NCBI RefSeq assembly: GCF_037975245.1
Contig: NC_092566.1
Span: 250,001-314,000, forward strand
DNA from: Apostichopus japonicus
Lineage: Eukaryota > Echinodermata > Holothuroidea > Aspidochirotida > Stichopodidae
DNA: 64,000 nucleotides
Reading direction: 5' to 3'
The translations under genes and the position numbers were made by a program. Below, one piece after another: positions 22,957 through 35,175 of the stretch (its first letter is position 1; each line of letters opens with the position of its first letter). The notes beneath the pieces are model-generated. The model saw only the letters and a program-made list of their open reading frames with translations, was not told the DNA's origin and searched no databases.

Positions 22957-24385
22957 CCCCTGGTGCCTACTAGTCTAGCTAGGCCACTGCCTCTATATGC
23001 TAAAACCAATGTGCACACAAGATAACACCCTCAGTGGCCTAGCTAGGGTGCCTACTAGTCTAGCTAGGCCACTGCCTCTATATGCTAAAACCAATGTGCA
23101 CACAAGATAACAATGGACCATCATCAGTGGCCTAGCTAGGGTGCCTACTAGTCTAGCTAGGCCACTGCCTCTATATGCTAAAACCAATGTGCACACAAGA
23201 TAACACCCTCAGTGGCCTAGCTAGGGTGCCTACTAGTCTAGCTAGGCCACTGCCTCTATATGCTAAAACCAATGTGCACACAAGATAACAATGGACCATC
23301 ATCAGTGGCATAGCTGGGTGCCAACTAGTCTAGCTAGGCCACTGCCTCTATATGCTAAAACCAATGTAGCACACAAGATAACACCCTCAGTGGCCTAGCT
23401 AGGGTGCCAACTATTCCAGGTATGCCACTGTATCTGTTAAAACCAATGTGGCACACAAGATGACACCCTCAGTGGCCTAGCTAGGGTGCCAACTATTCCA
23501 GGTATGCCACTGTATCTATATGATAAAACCAATGTGGCACACAAGATGACACCCTCAGCAGTGGCGGAGTTAGGGGTCTTGGTCAGGGGGGGCGAGAATG
23601 GTCTGTAGGGGCGCTTTCGACACTATCTAAGCGGAGCGCCACCACAGGTTGGCACGGAGCGTACATAATTTTTTTGAGTACTGTAAAGGTACTCCCTAGA
23701 TCGCCGGAAATGACCCTTTCCGGGCCTTGATAATTTGATAAAAAATTTGATGCATTACCATAAAGACCGCCGTTAGAGCCTTTTGTCAGAAAATTACACC
23801 AACACAATGTAAAAAATGTCAATAGGTAGATGAGAGCGCAATAAAAAAGTCAATAATCGCGAATAAGTAAAAAGTGGTAAAAAGCTGAAATGGGGGCCAG
23901 CAGTCCATTTGCGTCCGTCAGTGGGGGCATCCGCCCACCCTGACTGTATGGACGCTCAGCCACTGCTTTCGACACTATCTAAGCGGAGCGCCACCACAGG
24001 TTGGCGCGGAGCGTACAGAAATTTTTTGAGTAAAGATACTCCCTAGATCGCAAGAAATTACCCTTTCCAGGCCTTGCTAATTTGCAGATAAACGAAGAAT
24101 AAATAGGTGTCATCGCCAACAAAATGTGACAAATGTCAATAGGTAGATGAGAGCGCAATAAAAAAGTCAATAATCCTGAATAAGTAAAAAGTGGTAAAAA
24201 GCTGAAAAGGGCTCCAGCAGTCCATTTGAGTCCGTCAGGGGGGGCATCCGCCCCCCCTGACTGTATGGACGCTCCGCCACTGACCCTCAGTGGCCTAGCT
24301 GGGTGCCAACTATTCCAGGTATGTCACTGTATCTGTTAAAACCAATGTGGCACACAAGATAACACCCTCAGTGGCACAGCTAGGG
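22957..24385. repeat. Tandem array whose unit contains a 43-bp TIR palindrome, split by a hAT element
   Basis: Units of about 83-97 bp contain CAGTGGCCTAGCTAG, a 13-bp spacer, and the exact inverse CTAGCTAGGCCACTG (for example 23032-23074), followed by CCTCTATATGCTAAAACCAA and TGTGCACACAAGAT. CAGTGGC...GCCACTG looks like two joined hAT-type termini. The array covers about 22957-23558 and 24283-24385; the gap is the hAT element. Units toward the right are more degraded. Confidence 0.88.
23559..24282. mobile_element. Non-autonomous hAT-type element, 724 bp, 8-bp target duplication
   Basis: Termini are CAGTGGCGGAGTTAGGG (left) and CAGTGGCGGAGCGTCC (right, reverse complement). ACCCTCAG flanks both sides (23551-23558 and 24283-24290). 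The interior has two partial copies of the same segment (CTTTCGACACTATCTAAGCG near 23613 and 23966), so it is probably a rearranged or nested element. It shares sequence with 5577-6380. No intact transposase. Confidence 0.82.
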
Positions 24386-25342
24386 TTTCAGGGACCTTTC
24401 AAGAGTGAGAACTAATCCTTTCTTCCTGACTTCAATTTAGCTGTGCTTGACACTTTCCACATTAAAATGTAAAAACCTTCTGTTGTGTCTGGCAATCTAT
24501 TTGATTGGTAGTTGTAACATGTTGGCTCAAAGTGTCTAAACCAACCTTTGTGTGGCCCCGGACATTAGGAGCCCTGGTTCAATGAATCCTCTATTATATC
24601 ACCTCTGTGGACCCTGAATGTTTCTGCAGTTCTCTTGGTTTCATGATTTTTGGTTTATACAAATGTACACTACAGACAAATATACATATATTTCTGTAAT
24701 GAGGTTATGTTGTTACCCTATTGCCATCACCTTCAACGAGCAAAACAAAGTTATGGAGCTGAGTGAAAGTATAATACAGTGTTGAGGTTGAGATGTACAC
24801 TAAATTGTACAGTACATCTCAGTTAAAACCTCAATGTACAGTATGGGCTGGTCATGTTCATTAAGTAGAAGTTGACACTCCCACCATTGAATCTAGATGC
24901 ACATTACTGGCATACTAGTATGGCAAACTTATAGTAGCCTAACTGCGTAACTTGCTATACTTCTTGCAAACTTGTGTGTTCAGCAGATGCAGCTGTTTAC
25001 AATATGTCTCATTTCCAAGTTTGTGAGGTGTATAATCATAACATAAATGACATGTTTACTGAATGAAAGATGTATCTTTTAATATCCAACCGTTATTTCT
25101 CCCAGTAATTAACATGTTAATTTTAGACATGACTCAGAATTACTTCCAAATATGTCTTGTAAATATACTCTCCAGAAGTCTATATGGAAACATTTGTCAC
25201 GAACGCCACAAAAGACATCAAGGGATTTGGTGACTAGAAGAAAACACCCAGACCATAAACTGTGTGATGTGCAATGCTGCTATTAATACTATTGCACTGA
25301 ATAATTCAATTCAGGTACAAATTCAACACTATCCCTGAGCTG
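24386..25342 (-). other. RAP1GDS1 first intron, unique part
   Basis: AT-rich sequence without a recognised gene, array or transposon end. Confidence 0.5.
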
Positions 25343-28123
25343 CATTTACATTATACAGTACATATAATCCATGAGCGAGGGGTGTGATCCAGCTATCACA
25401 TGATCAAAATCACTGGGTCTAATCAGCTTTTACATTATACAGTACATATAATCCATGAGCGAGGGGTGTGATCCAGCAATCACATGATCAAAATCACTGG
25501 GTCTAATCAGCTTTTACATTATACAGTACATATAATCCATGAGCGAGGGGTGTGATCCAGCTATCACATGATCAAATTCACTGGGTCTAATCAGCTTTTA
25601 CATTATACAGTACATATAATCCATGAGCGAGGGGTGTGATCCAGCTATCACATGATCAAAATCACTGGGTCTAATCAGCTTTTACATTATACAGTAAATA
25701 TAATCCATGAGCGAGGGGTGTGATCCAGCTATCACATGATCAAAATCACTGGGTCTAATCAGCTTTTACATTATACAGTACATATAATCCATGAGCGAGG
25801 GGTGTGATCCAGCTATCACATGATCAAAATCACTGGGTCTAATCAGCTTTTACATTATACAGTACATATAATCCATGACCGAGGGGTGTGATCCAGCTAT
25901 CACATGATCAAAATCACTGGATCTAATCAGCTTTTACATTATACAGTACATATAATCCATGAGCGAGGGGTGTGATCCAGCTATCACATGATCAAAATCA
26001 CTGGGTCTAATCAGCTTTTACACGATACAGTACATATAATCCATGAGCGAGGGGTGTGATCCAGCTATCACATGATCAAAATCACTGGGTCTAATCAGCT
26101 TTTACACGATACAGTACATATAATCCATGAGCGAGGGGTGTGATCCAGCTATCACATGATCAAAATCACTGGATCTAATCAGCTTTTACATTATACAGTA
26201 CATATAATCCATGAGCGAGGGGTGTGATCCAGCTATCACATGATCAAAATCACTGGGTCTAATCAGCTTTTACATTATACAGTAAATATAATCCATGAGC
26301 GAGGGGTGTGATCCAGCTATCACATGATCAAAATCACTGGGTCTAATCAGCTTTTACATTATACAGTAAATATAATCCATGAGCGAGAGGTGTGATCCAG
26401 CTATCACATGATCAAAATCACTGGGTCTAATCAGCTTTTACATTATACAGTACATATAATCCATGAGCGAGAGGTGTGATCCAGCTATCACATGATCAAA
26501 ATCACTGGGTCTAATCAGCTTTTACATTATACAGTACATATAATCCATGAGCGAGAGGTGTGATCCAGATATCACATGATCAAAATCACTGGATCTAATC
26601 AGCTTTTACATTATACAGTAAATATAATCCATGAGCGAGAGGTGTGATCCAGCTATCACATGATCAAAATCACTGGGTCTAATCAGCTTTTACATTATAC
26701 AGTACATATAATCCATGAGCGAGGGGTGTGATCCAGCTATCACATGATCAAAATCACTGGGTCTAATCAGCTTTTACATTATACAGTAAATATAATCCAT
26801 GAGCGAGGGGTGTGATCCAGCTATCACATGATCAAAATCACTGGGTCTAATCAGCTTTTACATTATACAGTACATATAATCCATGAGCGAGGGGTGTGAT
26901 CCAGCTATCACATGATCAAAATCACTGGGTCTAATCAGCTTTTACATTATACAGTACATATAATCCATGACCGAGGGGTGTGATCCAGCTATCACATGAT
27001 CAAAATCACTGGGTCTAATCAGCTTTTACATTATACAGTACATATAATCCATGAGCGAGGGGTGTGATCCAGCCATCACATGATCAAAATCACTGGGTCT
27101 AATCAGCTTTTACATTATACAGTAAATATAATCCATGAGCGAGGGGTGTGATCCAGCTATCACATGATCAAAATCACTGGGTCTAATCAGCTTTTACATT
27201 ATACAGTACATATAATCCATGAGCGAGGGGTGTGATCCAGCCATCACATGATCAAAATCACTGGGTCTAATCAGCTTTTACATTATACAGTACATATAAT
27301 CCATGAGCGAGAGGTGTGATCCAGATATCACATGATCAAAATCACTGGATCTAATCAGCTTTTACATTATACAGTAAATATAATCCATGAGCGAGAGGTG
27401 TGATCCAGCTATCACATGATCAAAATCACTGGGTCTAATCAGCTTTTACACGATACAGTACATATAATCCATGAGCGAGGGGTGTGATCCAGCTATCACA
27501 TGATCAAAATCACTGGGTCTAATCAGCTTTTACATTATACAGTAAATATAATCCATGAGCGAGGGGTGTGATCCAGCTATCACATGATCAAAATCACTGG
27601 GTCTAATCAGCTTTTACATTATACAGTACATATAATCCATGAGCGAGGGGTGTGATCCAGCTATCACATGATCAAAATCACTGGGTCTAATCAGCTTTTA
27701 CATTATACAGTACATATAATCCATGACCGAGGGGTGTGATCCAGCTATCACATGATCAAAATCACTGGGTCTAATCAGCTTTTACATTATACAGTACATA
27801 TAATCCATGAGCGAGGGGTGTGATCCAGCCATCACATGATCAAAATCACTGGGTCTAATCAGCTTTTACATTATACAGTAAATATAATCCATGAGCGAGG
27901 GGTGTGATCCAGCCATCACATGATCAAAATCACTGGGTCTAATCAGCTTTTACATTATACAGTAAATATAATCCATGAGCGAGGGGTGTGATCCAGCTAT
28001 CACATGATCAAAATCACTGGGTCTAATCAGCTTTTACATTATACAGTACATATAATCCATGAGCGAGGGGTGTGATCCAGCTATCACATGATCAAAATCA
28101 CTGGGTCTAATCAGCTTTTACAC
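25343..28123. repeat. 84-bp minisatellite, about 33 copies, 2.8 kb
   Basis: The unit reads TTACATTATACAGTACATAT, AATCCATGAGCGAGGGGTGT, GATCCAGCTATCACATGATC, AAAATCACTGGGTCTAATCA, GCTT. Very homogeneous; a few variants (ACGATACAG, GAGAGGTG, GACCGAGG, AGTAAATAT) recur in blocks. It lies in the large first intron of RAP1GDS1. Confidence 0.96.
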
Positions 28124-28959
28124 TACCAATTGGCTCAAGCACCAGCTTCAATCCTGCCTTCATCCTCAGTGTAAACAGGGCCTTTAAAATAATAACTGAA
28201 CAGATTATGAAAAGTACAAAGTACAACATATACAGTGTGACTGTTGTGTGTCTATATCTGTGGACATATGATCATAATAATAATCAGGCAGTTATTTTTA
28301 CGATACTCAAGAACCACGAATGTTGGAGAAGCCCGCATGGGGCTTATGGATTACAACTTTCATGTTGGGTTGCTTCCAATTCAACAGTTTAACTCAAATT
28401 TGGAATCTTTTCAATTTAGAAGTCATTTCAGATGGGAAAACTGTAGATTGCTCATGGATAAAAACCCACCTTACTAACCCGGTCAGGTTCGAAACCCAAA
28501 CCCCCCTCCCCCCCCCCATGCTAAGCTTCATTGCTACAAGTGCCACTGCCTTTATCCACTCAGCCAAAGAACCAGTATACTAAGTTACTCTGAAATATTT
28601 GGATAACTTTCCCTAATCCATCAATCACAGAGAATAAGGTCAATTTTGACAGCATTTGAGATAACCTTCTGACCCCTTGATGCTCAAAGCTGATGACTGG
28701 CAAGGGCCATTATGTCATCCAACATGACCCCTTGATGCTCAAAGCTGATGACTGGCAAGGGCCATTATGTCATCCAACACAAGATTATAAAACTACCTAA
28801 ACTAAATTTAATCTTCTAACTGACTGTATACATTGTTTAAGATTGTTTCACAAACTGCACTTAAAGTTGACCATCTATGTTTACTAAGAAAATTACAGCA
28901 ACTGCATGAGACCTGACTGTAAGGACAATATATCATTTAGGTACATCCAAGCTTTACTT
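28124..28959. other. Intronic sequence with a 2-copy duplication
   Basis: A ~58-bp segment (ATGACCCCTTGATGCTCAAA ...) is tandemly duplicated at about 28668-28780. There is a C-rich tract near 28500. No gene recognised. Confidence 0.5.
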
Positions 28960-29440
28960 TAGGAATTATTGTGTTTTCAGACTTTGACTTATTTCGACCT
29001 TAAGAGATCTTTGATCTGTTCAACATACATCAGAACTCTTACATTCACTGTGGTGGATCTACATCCTGAGTAAAGGGTTCATTACAGCTTAACTTTTGGA
29101 GAACTTTATCAAGTTCACAAGATTGTGACATTTATTGACCTCAAATGACCTGTGACCTTCTCTATAATGAAAGCAGCCAAGCTTCTTACTAAGGGCCATA
29201 CCAAGTTGCAATACACCACCGCTAGAATTATTGAATAAGCTTGTTTATAAGGTTTTCAGACTTTGCCTCCTGTTGACCAAATGGCCTTTGACCTCTACCA
29301 AATCTGCTCAAAGGTTAGTAACCTACAGAACCACCCATGCATGACATTCACCAATGCTACAAATGTTAAGTAGATTGTTTACAGGGTTGTCATATTTGGC
29401 CACTGGTGACCTCAAATGACCTTTGACCTTGTTCAATAAC
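28960..29440 (-). repeat. Dispersed repeat with DR1-like nuclear-receptor motifs (minus orientation)
   Basis: Degenerate ~120-150-bp modules contain TTTTCAGACTTTG and GACCTCAAATGACC motifs. A perfect DR1 in reverse (TGACCTTTGACCT) is at 29417-29429, and near-matches are close to 29145 and 29285. The same family occurs in plus orientation at 43060-43500, so it is probably an old interspersed repeat. Confidence 0.6.
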
Positions 29441-32400
29441 AAACTCAGCCAAGACTCACAAAACGTAATCTACTTACCATGTTTGAAGATCATGTACTAT
29501 TTGCTTGATGAGTTATCACATTTGCGAAACTGGGTATCACATACACACATTCACATGTATGCCATCATCATCTTATATATTCTTTTTGCCTTTCAGCAAG
29601 GGATCAAAAGGGAAATAAAAAATAGACTGTTTCGATGTCTTTCATTTTCACAAATAAATACCTTAATATAATATACACAAGGCATTTCAAATTAAAAAAT
29701 TCTTCTTCAGAGCTTTCATCAACTTCAATGACACTCTTATTATGAATATTCATAGATATACAATCCACACTTGCGAGATTTTATAATGTAATTTGATGCT
29801 AAGCAGTCACGTATATCCAATTTCTACTAAAGAGTTTTCAAGAATCGTGCAATGAGTGACCTGAAGTTATAAATGACAAACACAGTCCCTTGGTGAAATC
29901 CAACTCATTATGATGTTCAATCAAGTGAAAACTTTAGAGGCTGATAGAGATCTTGCAAGTGAGTGCCACAGTAAAACTGCTGTGGATACTACATTTGGCA
30001 GCTCTGCTTTACTGTCCAACATGTGTGTAAGTGAGAGTAATGTTTAGCTGTAATGACAGTCACCATAGCAACCATTGTACCAGTATGTAATCCGTGGTGC
30101 TAATGGCCAAACACATCCAATCTATAAATTCAAAGGGACAACTTAAACCAACCTTGTCTTTAAAATGATTGTCTATTCGGGCAAAACTGAATCCAAAATA
30201 ATCCTTCATAAAATTTTAGAGGGGTGAAATACACAACCTGTGTGGCTAAAATTTAATACATTTCATTTAGAAATGAAAAAGAAATAGCCCTCCAAGTCAT
30301 CCTTATAAACAAACAAAAATATATATATGTAAATATTTTGAAATTTAAAAAGCTAATTCCTGATTATTGGGTCCATAGCTAGTACATAAATTGATATTTC
30401 ATCTAAATCTAAGAGAATTACCAGGAATTTATTTTAGAAAACTACTCAGACTGACTAAGAATGACCCAGATGTCTGAACAGAAGGTCTTATAATATCATG
30501 CATGCATGCACCATTGGGACAGTACGACCCTATCATGAGATGTACCATATCACAAACACATGACAACATTACTGTTAACATGAACATATCCTGAACCCAT
30601 CATACCTATATCATTGACTTAATGTCTGCATATTGGGTAATGTATGACCAAATCATTGATCTTGGGCTCTAATTGGCACACCATGAATAATACAGTATAC
30701 ATGAGCTCAGAATGAGGGTATTGTTGACTACAGAATGGCTATATACCATGAATAATATATTAGTCCTTTAAGACCACATCATAATCACAAAACAATCATT
30801 GTGATAGCATATATGTGTTATAAAGTTATTAGAAAGATTACCAACCATCAAATGAAGATTTGTACATATTACAAAATGAAACACTTGGTGAAGCATTATT
30901 TCAATTAAATATTCTGGTTATGAATAGTACAATACCTCTTACTGTTGTCCAAGAGCAACATGTGATTGTTTTTTAAGTAGATCAATGATTTAGCAGTGGA
31001 GTACAATTGCTATCAACTAGCTTGTTATCTTTTCAGTCACCTGGACGACTGTTTTAGCTGTTAGGCAACCGCTAAACCGTCCCGCCCCCCCCTCTCTCTC
31101 TCTCTGGGACAAAGTAGCATTGATATATGCATCAAAATCATGTAAGTAGACAAACTGCAAATGGATAGAATATACCAATTGTCTCTATTATTCAGCATAA
31201 GACCAATATTAAGCAACATGTATTGGCAATACAGTCTGGTTTAAGAAACAATGTTCCAGTAAAATTTCATTTATCTTCAAATACTCCATCAAATTCATAC
31301 ATTCACTAGAATTAACCTCTAGGAGCAGCCTGCTACTAAACCTACATTCATGAGAAGAAAATTATGCCATCGAATGTTACAATGAAAAACTTTCATATTG
31401 CTGCAGTCTTGTGCACTATGCCAATGCTGTCACACACTACAGTACATAGTAGCAGCAGATACAGTTAGTATTTATGTTGCTAAATACATGTTAACACAAT
31501 CAAAAGAGTCATTTTTACACAGCAAAAAAGCACATCTTACAGTAACAGTCATAGGATCATAAACACTAGAATCTTCAGCACACCATCAACACTGAATCCA
31601 TCTTTAAGGATATTGACTTCATTAGTGGAGTTATTCGGTGAGAATTTCCTTCTCCCAACCACATCAATAGAATCAATCACCTGTTCTGTTCTCACATGAA
31701 CTCAAATGACATCCTACCTTAGTAGTTGTCCTCTGATGGTTTCACCCTGCCAGCTGAGATCTGCTAATGCAGAACCCTATACTAATCGAGAGGTATAAGA
31801 CACACACAGAGCAGAGACCTGCTACTGCTGCTGCTGCTGCTCTTGATGATGAAGATGATGAAGATGATGATGATGAGTAATGAGCAATGCCAGACAGGAA
31901 GAGACGGTTATATGATAATCGTTGTACCTGGGAGATTACGAGGGCAGTATTACAAAAAAGAGCAAATCTTCTAATGCATAGAGAGTGTTATTCATTTGTT
32001 AATTAGTCAACTTTAACAGTCTCCCAATTAATCTAGGTATAACAACAAATACAATGCATGATATGAATATGATGTACACAAATATCTATGCATAGTATGA
32101 TAAACACAAGTACCTTTGCAGATGTAAGGATTTCTTTAAGATCTGCACGCTACTATTATTTATAATTTTCTTGCTAACTTAATGGAATGTCATATTTGGA
32201 GTGTTGCTCAATGTTCTCTCCATTTAGCATTTCTTAACAATATACCTTTTTTGGAAAAATATTATTTTCCTCTCTTGATCAATGATTTAGATATTAAACA
32301 ATAAAAAGCCAAAAAATTATTTCTTTAGCTCATTTGCCATATTGTCATCACTCACTCTGCTGTTAAGAGCTGCATTCACAAAATAGCAACAAATTAGAAA

Positions 32401-32504
32401 AGTCTGCAATACAGCCACAAAGATACTATTTTTACATTTATGAGGACAATTTTATCATGCTTGCTATCAACCTTAATCATTGGGATATATACCCTGTTAA
32501 CATA
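29441..32504. other. Large intronic/intergenic stretch without recognised genes
   Basis: About 3 kb of AT-rich unique DNA. It contains a C/CT-rich tract (31081-31105) and CTG/GAT microsatellites (about 31816-31876). Short ORFs have no similarity I can recognise. Confidence 0.5.
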
Positions 32505-32672
32505 GTGATTGGATACATTAATGGACGTTCTACATTCAAAAGTCTACTTAAGACCCATCTTTACACTTGTTCTTTTGTAAATTAATCTGTTTTCTTTGTA
32601 AAGCGCCTTGAGCAGTGACTTTTGTCTACTGATTTGGTGCAATATGTCTCATTTATTATTATTATTATTATA
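32505..32672 (+). mobile_element. 3' tail of a CR1/L2-like non-LTR retrotransposon
   Basis: A frame reads GRSTFKSLLKTHLYTC, typical of the last residues of CR1/L2-like reverse transcriptases. It is followed by GTAAAGCGCCTTGAGCAGTG and an ATT/TTA simple-repeat end (32650-32672). Severely 5'-truncated. Confidence 0.65.
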
Positions 32673-32938
32673 TCCCCTTAACAAAGTGGATCAGATACAT
32701 TATAATTTGGAGATCTCATTTGAGCCAACAAAGATGGCATTCATTGAAAAGTTGGAAGCTGCTTGCACTCATGTCCCACAACCTCCAAACGTGTACAAAA
32801 ATACACTGTATTAAGAGTTGATCCTTTATTAATTAAGTGCTAACAATATTGAGTGCTCAAACAATGATTTATGAAGAACCACTGACATTGTTTTGAGAAC
32901 ACAATAGGTTCATACTAGATAAAATGCATATTTTGTAC

Positions 32939-33292
32939 CAGTGGCGTAGGAAGGTAGTTTTGAGTGGGGGGCTGAAGACTGATGGCCGGCCTGGGGGAGG
33001 GGTCTAAGGGGAGGGGGTCCCCCTCCCCTTTGGAATTTTTTTGCATTTCCAGGTGGCTTCAGATGTAATTTGGTGCAATATAGCACACTTCAACACCCAC
33101 TCCATTTTGTAAACTTAATTTTGTATTTTCACCTGGCCTTAGATGCAATTTGGGGCTCCAAATGAGATTTTTTTTCTCATTTGGAAATGAAAAAGGGGTT
33201 TTCTGACTTGCGAAGTGGGGGGCGGAATGATACTTCCGCCCCTCCACGTTTTTCACTGGGGGGCTGGCGCCCCCCCAGTTCCTACGCCCTTG
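32939..33292. mobile_element. hAT-type MITE, 354 bp, with 8-bp target duplication
   Basis: Termini are CAGTGGCGTAGGAA and, at the right end in reverse complement, CAAGGGCGTAGGAA. A perfect 8-bp duplication TTTTGTAC flanks it (32931-32938, 33293-33300). The interior is G/C-tract rich with no transposase. Confidence 0.88.
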
Positions 33293-33459
33293 TTTTGTAC
33301 CAGCACACTCATAATTGAAACACAGATTTACTGAACTTCGCTTTGAAATAGATCTCATCTATTTTCACTTCAACAAATATTTATATTAGATGCTATGGAA
33401 ATTTGGATAAATGTTAGAGCTACTTAAAAAATGAAACAAAACCATGCCTCGATCCACAG

Positions 33460-34258
33460 ACCGGCTGAAATGATGCACATGGTACTCATGGGTCAGAAAT
33501 TTGGAGTACATTTTTAGATTGCATGGTACTGCCATTCATGTACAAAGTAATAACTCCCTACCCTGTCATCGTGCATGATACTGCCATACTGGAGATTTTA
33601 TTGCAACCTATTCTATAACATTTGTTTCACGTACATATTGCCAAATTGGATCATTATTAATAGACCTAGGCTGAAATGGTACATGGTAGGGCAATGAATA
33701 AAGTATTAATGCCCCACACTGTAATGCTGTATGGTATTGTCATACTGGAGTAGTACTTGCCTATTCTGTAACATTGGTATGAGTATTGTCACACTGGATC
33801 AGTATTAAAACACCTAGGCTGTAATGGTACATGGTATGGCAACGAATAAAGTATTAATACCCCACACTGTATGCACATGGTATTGTCATACTGGAGTAGT
33901 ACTTGCCTATTCTGTAACATTGGTATGAGTAATGTCACACTGGATCAGTATTAATACACCTAGGCTGTAATGGTGCATGGTACTGCCAAGTAAACAGTAT
34001 ATTAAAACCGATGCTGAAATGCTGCATGTCACTGTCATGTACAAAATAACAATAAACCTAGGCTGTAATGGTGCATGGTACTGCCAACTACAACTGTATA
34101 TTATAACACCTACACTAAAATGCTGTTACTGCCATGTACAAAGTATCTATACACCTAGGCTGTAATGGTGCATATGGTACTACTGCCAAGTACACGGTAT
34201 ATATTAACTCCTACCTGAAATGCTGCATGTTACTGCCATGTACAACACCTAGGCTGAA
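33460..34258. repeat. Degenerate ~60-120-bp tandem repeats
   Basis: CACCTAGGCTGTAATGGTGC, ATGGTACTGCCAAGTACA and TACTGCCATGTACAAAGTAT recur with variable spacing. It is an older, diverged array compared with the others, upstream of the RAP1GDS1 promoter. Confidence 0.65.
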
Positions 34259-34268
34259 ATAGTGTATG

Positions 34269-35168
34269 CAGACCTGTCAACCTGTTTGACCCCAAAATAG
34301 GGAGAATAACATTTATCAGGGCCAAACAATAGGGAGAATAGGGGAAAATAGGGAGGTTGGTAATTTTCAACTGAAATGATATTATACTCCTAACTTGTAG
34401 TCTACAGTACCGCTGATGTATAACTGGACATGGGTACGCGTACAGGATCGTATAAAGACGTATAAACAAGTACAATCGCGTATAAACTCGTTGACAAACA
34501 AATTGCCGCGTAGACGCCGCGTAGACACCTCGTATAATCCCTGTACGAGTTTATACACAGGAAATGCTATTGTGCTCAATGAATAGTCACCGAAAGAATT
34601 AGTGGGATGTTTGAAACAGCCGTTTCTTAAATCGTAGTTAAAGACGTGATATTCACCTAGCAGCGAAGAGGACGCAGGTAAAGTGTTTATCAGCATAGAA
34701 TTTAACTGTTTTTCGTCGTATACAAATAGCCTACATGCGAACTGCACACATATGGTACGCCGCGCCGTGTATACAAACAAGTTAATAAATTGTGTATATT
34801 AAACTGAGTGCATCATGGCATATGCACAGTGCACGCCGTACTACTGTACTGTATTCAGGACTCGACCAAGGCCAACGTACAATAACGACCTTGCGTGAAA
34901 TCCGCGAACTGACAAAGCAGCCTGCTATTGGTTGAGAGTCCTGCACAGCACTGTGTCAGTCATAACGTGTTTGTGTAAACAATCAATCTATTTTTAGATT
35001 ACACTTATTACGCGAATAAGCATAGGACTAACTGTTGGCTATTTTCAGAAATGTCGCAAGTGATAAAACATTAAAAAACCGGGAGAATAGAATAAGAAAC
35101 CAGGAGGCCGGGAGATTCGGGTAAAAACCGGGAGTCTCCCGTTAAAACCGGGAGAGTTGACGAGTCTG
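34269..35168. mobile_element. DNA transposon of unassigned family, 900 bp
   Basis: Ends are CAGACCTGTCAACC (left) and, in reverse complement at the right, CAGACTCGTCAACTCTCCC. A direct repeat GTGTATG flanks it (34262-34268, 35169-35175). GGGAGAATAGG-type motifs lie inside both ends. A 132-codon minus-strand open frame (34382-34780) has no similarity I recognise. Base composition inside (CpG-rich) differs from the AT-rich surroundings. Probably non-autonomous. Confidence 0.65.
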
Positions 35169-35175
35169 GTGTATG

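Noticed and set aside
29478-29493. 16-nt candidate initiator exon for RAP1GDS1 (ATG ATC TTC AAA CAT G, donor GTAAGTAG)
   Set aside because: Phase and donor fit, but so short a match is expected by chance in 15 kb, it lies next to a dispersed repeat, and no acceptor stands out. Transcript data would decide.
34382-34780. 132-codon minus-strand frame as a gene
   Set aside because: It sits entirely inside a transposon-like element, has no recognisable similarity and no splice or promoter support.
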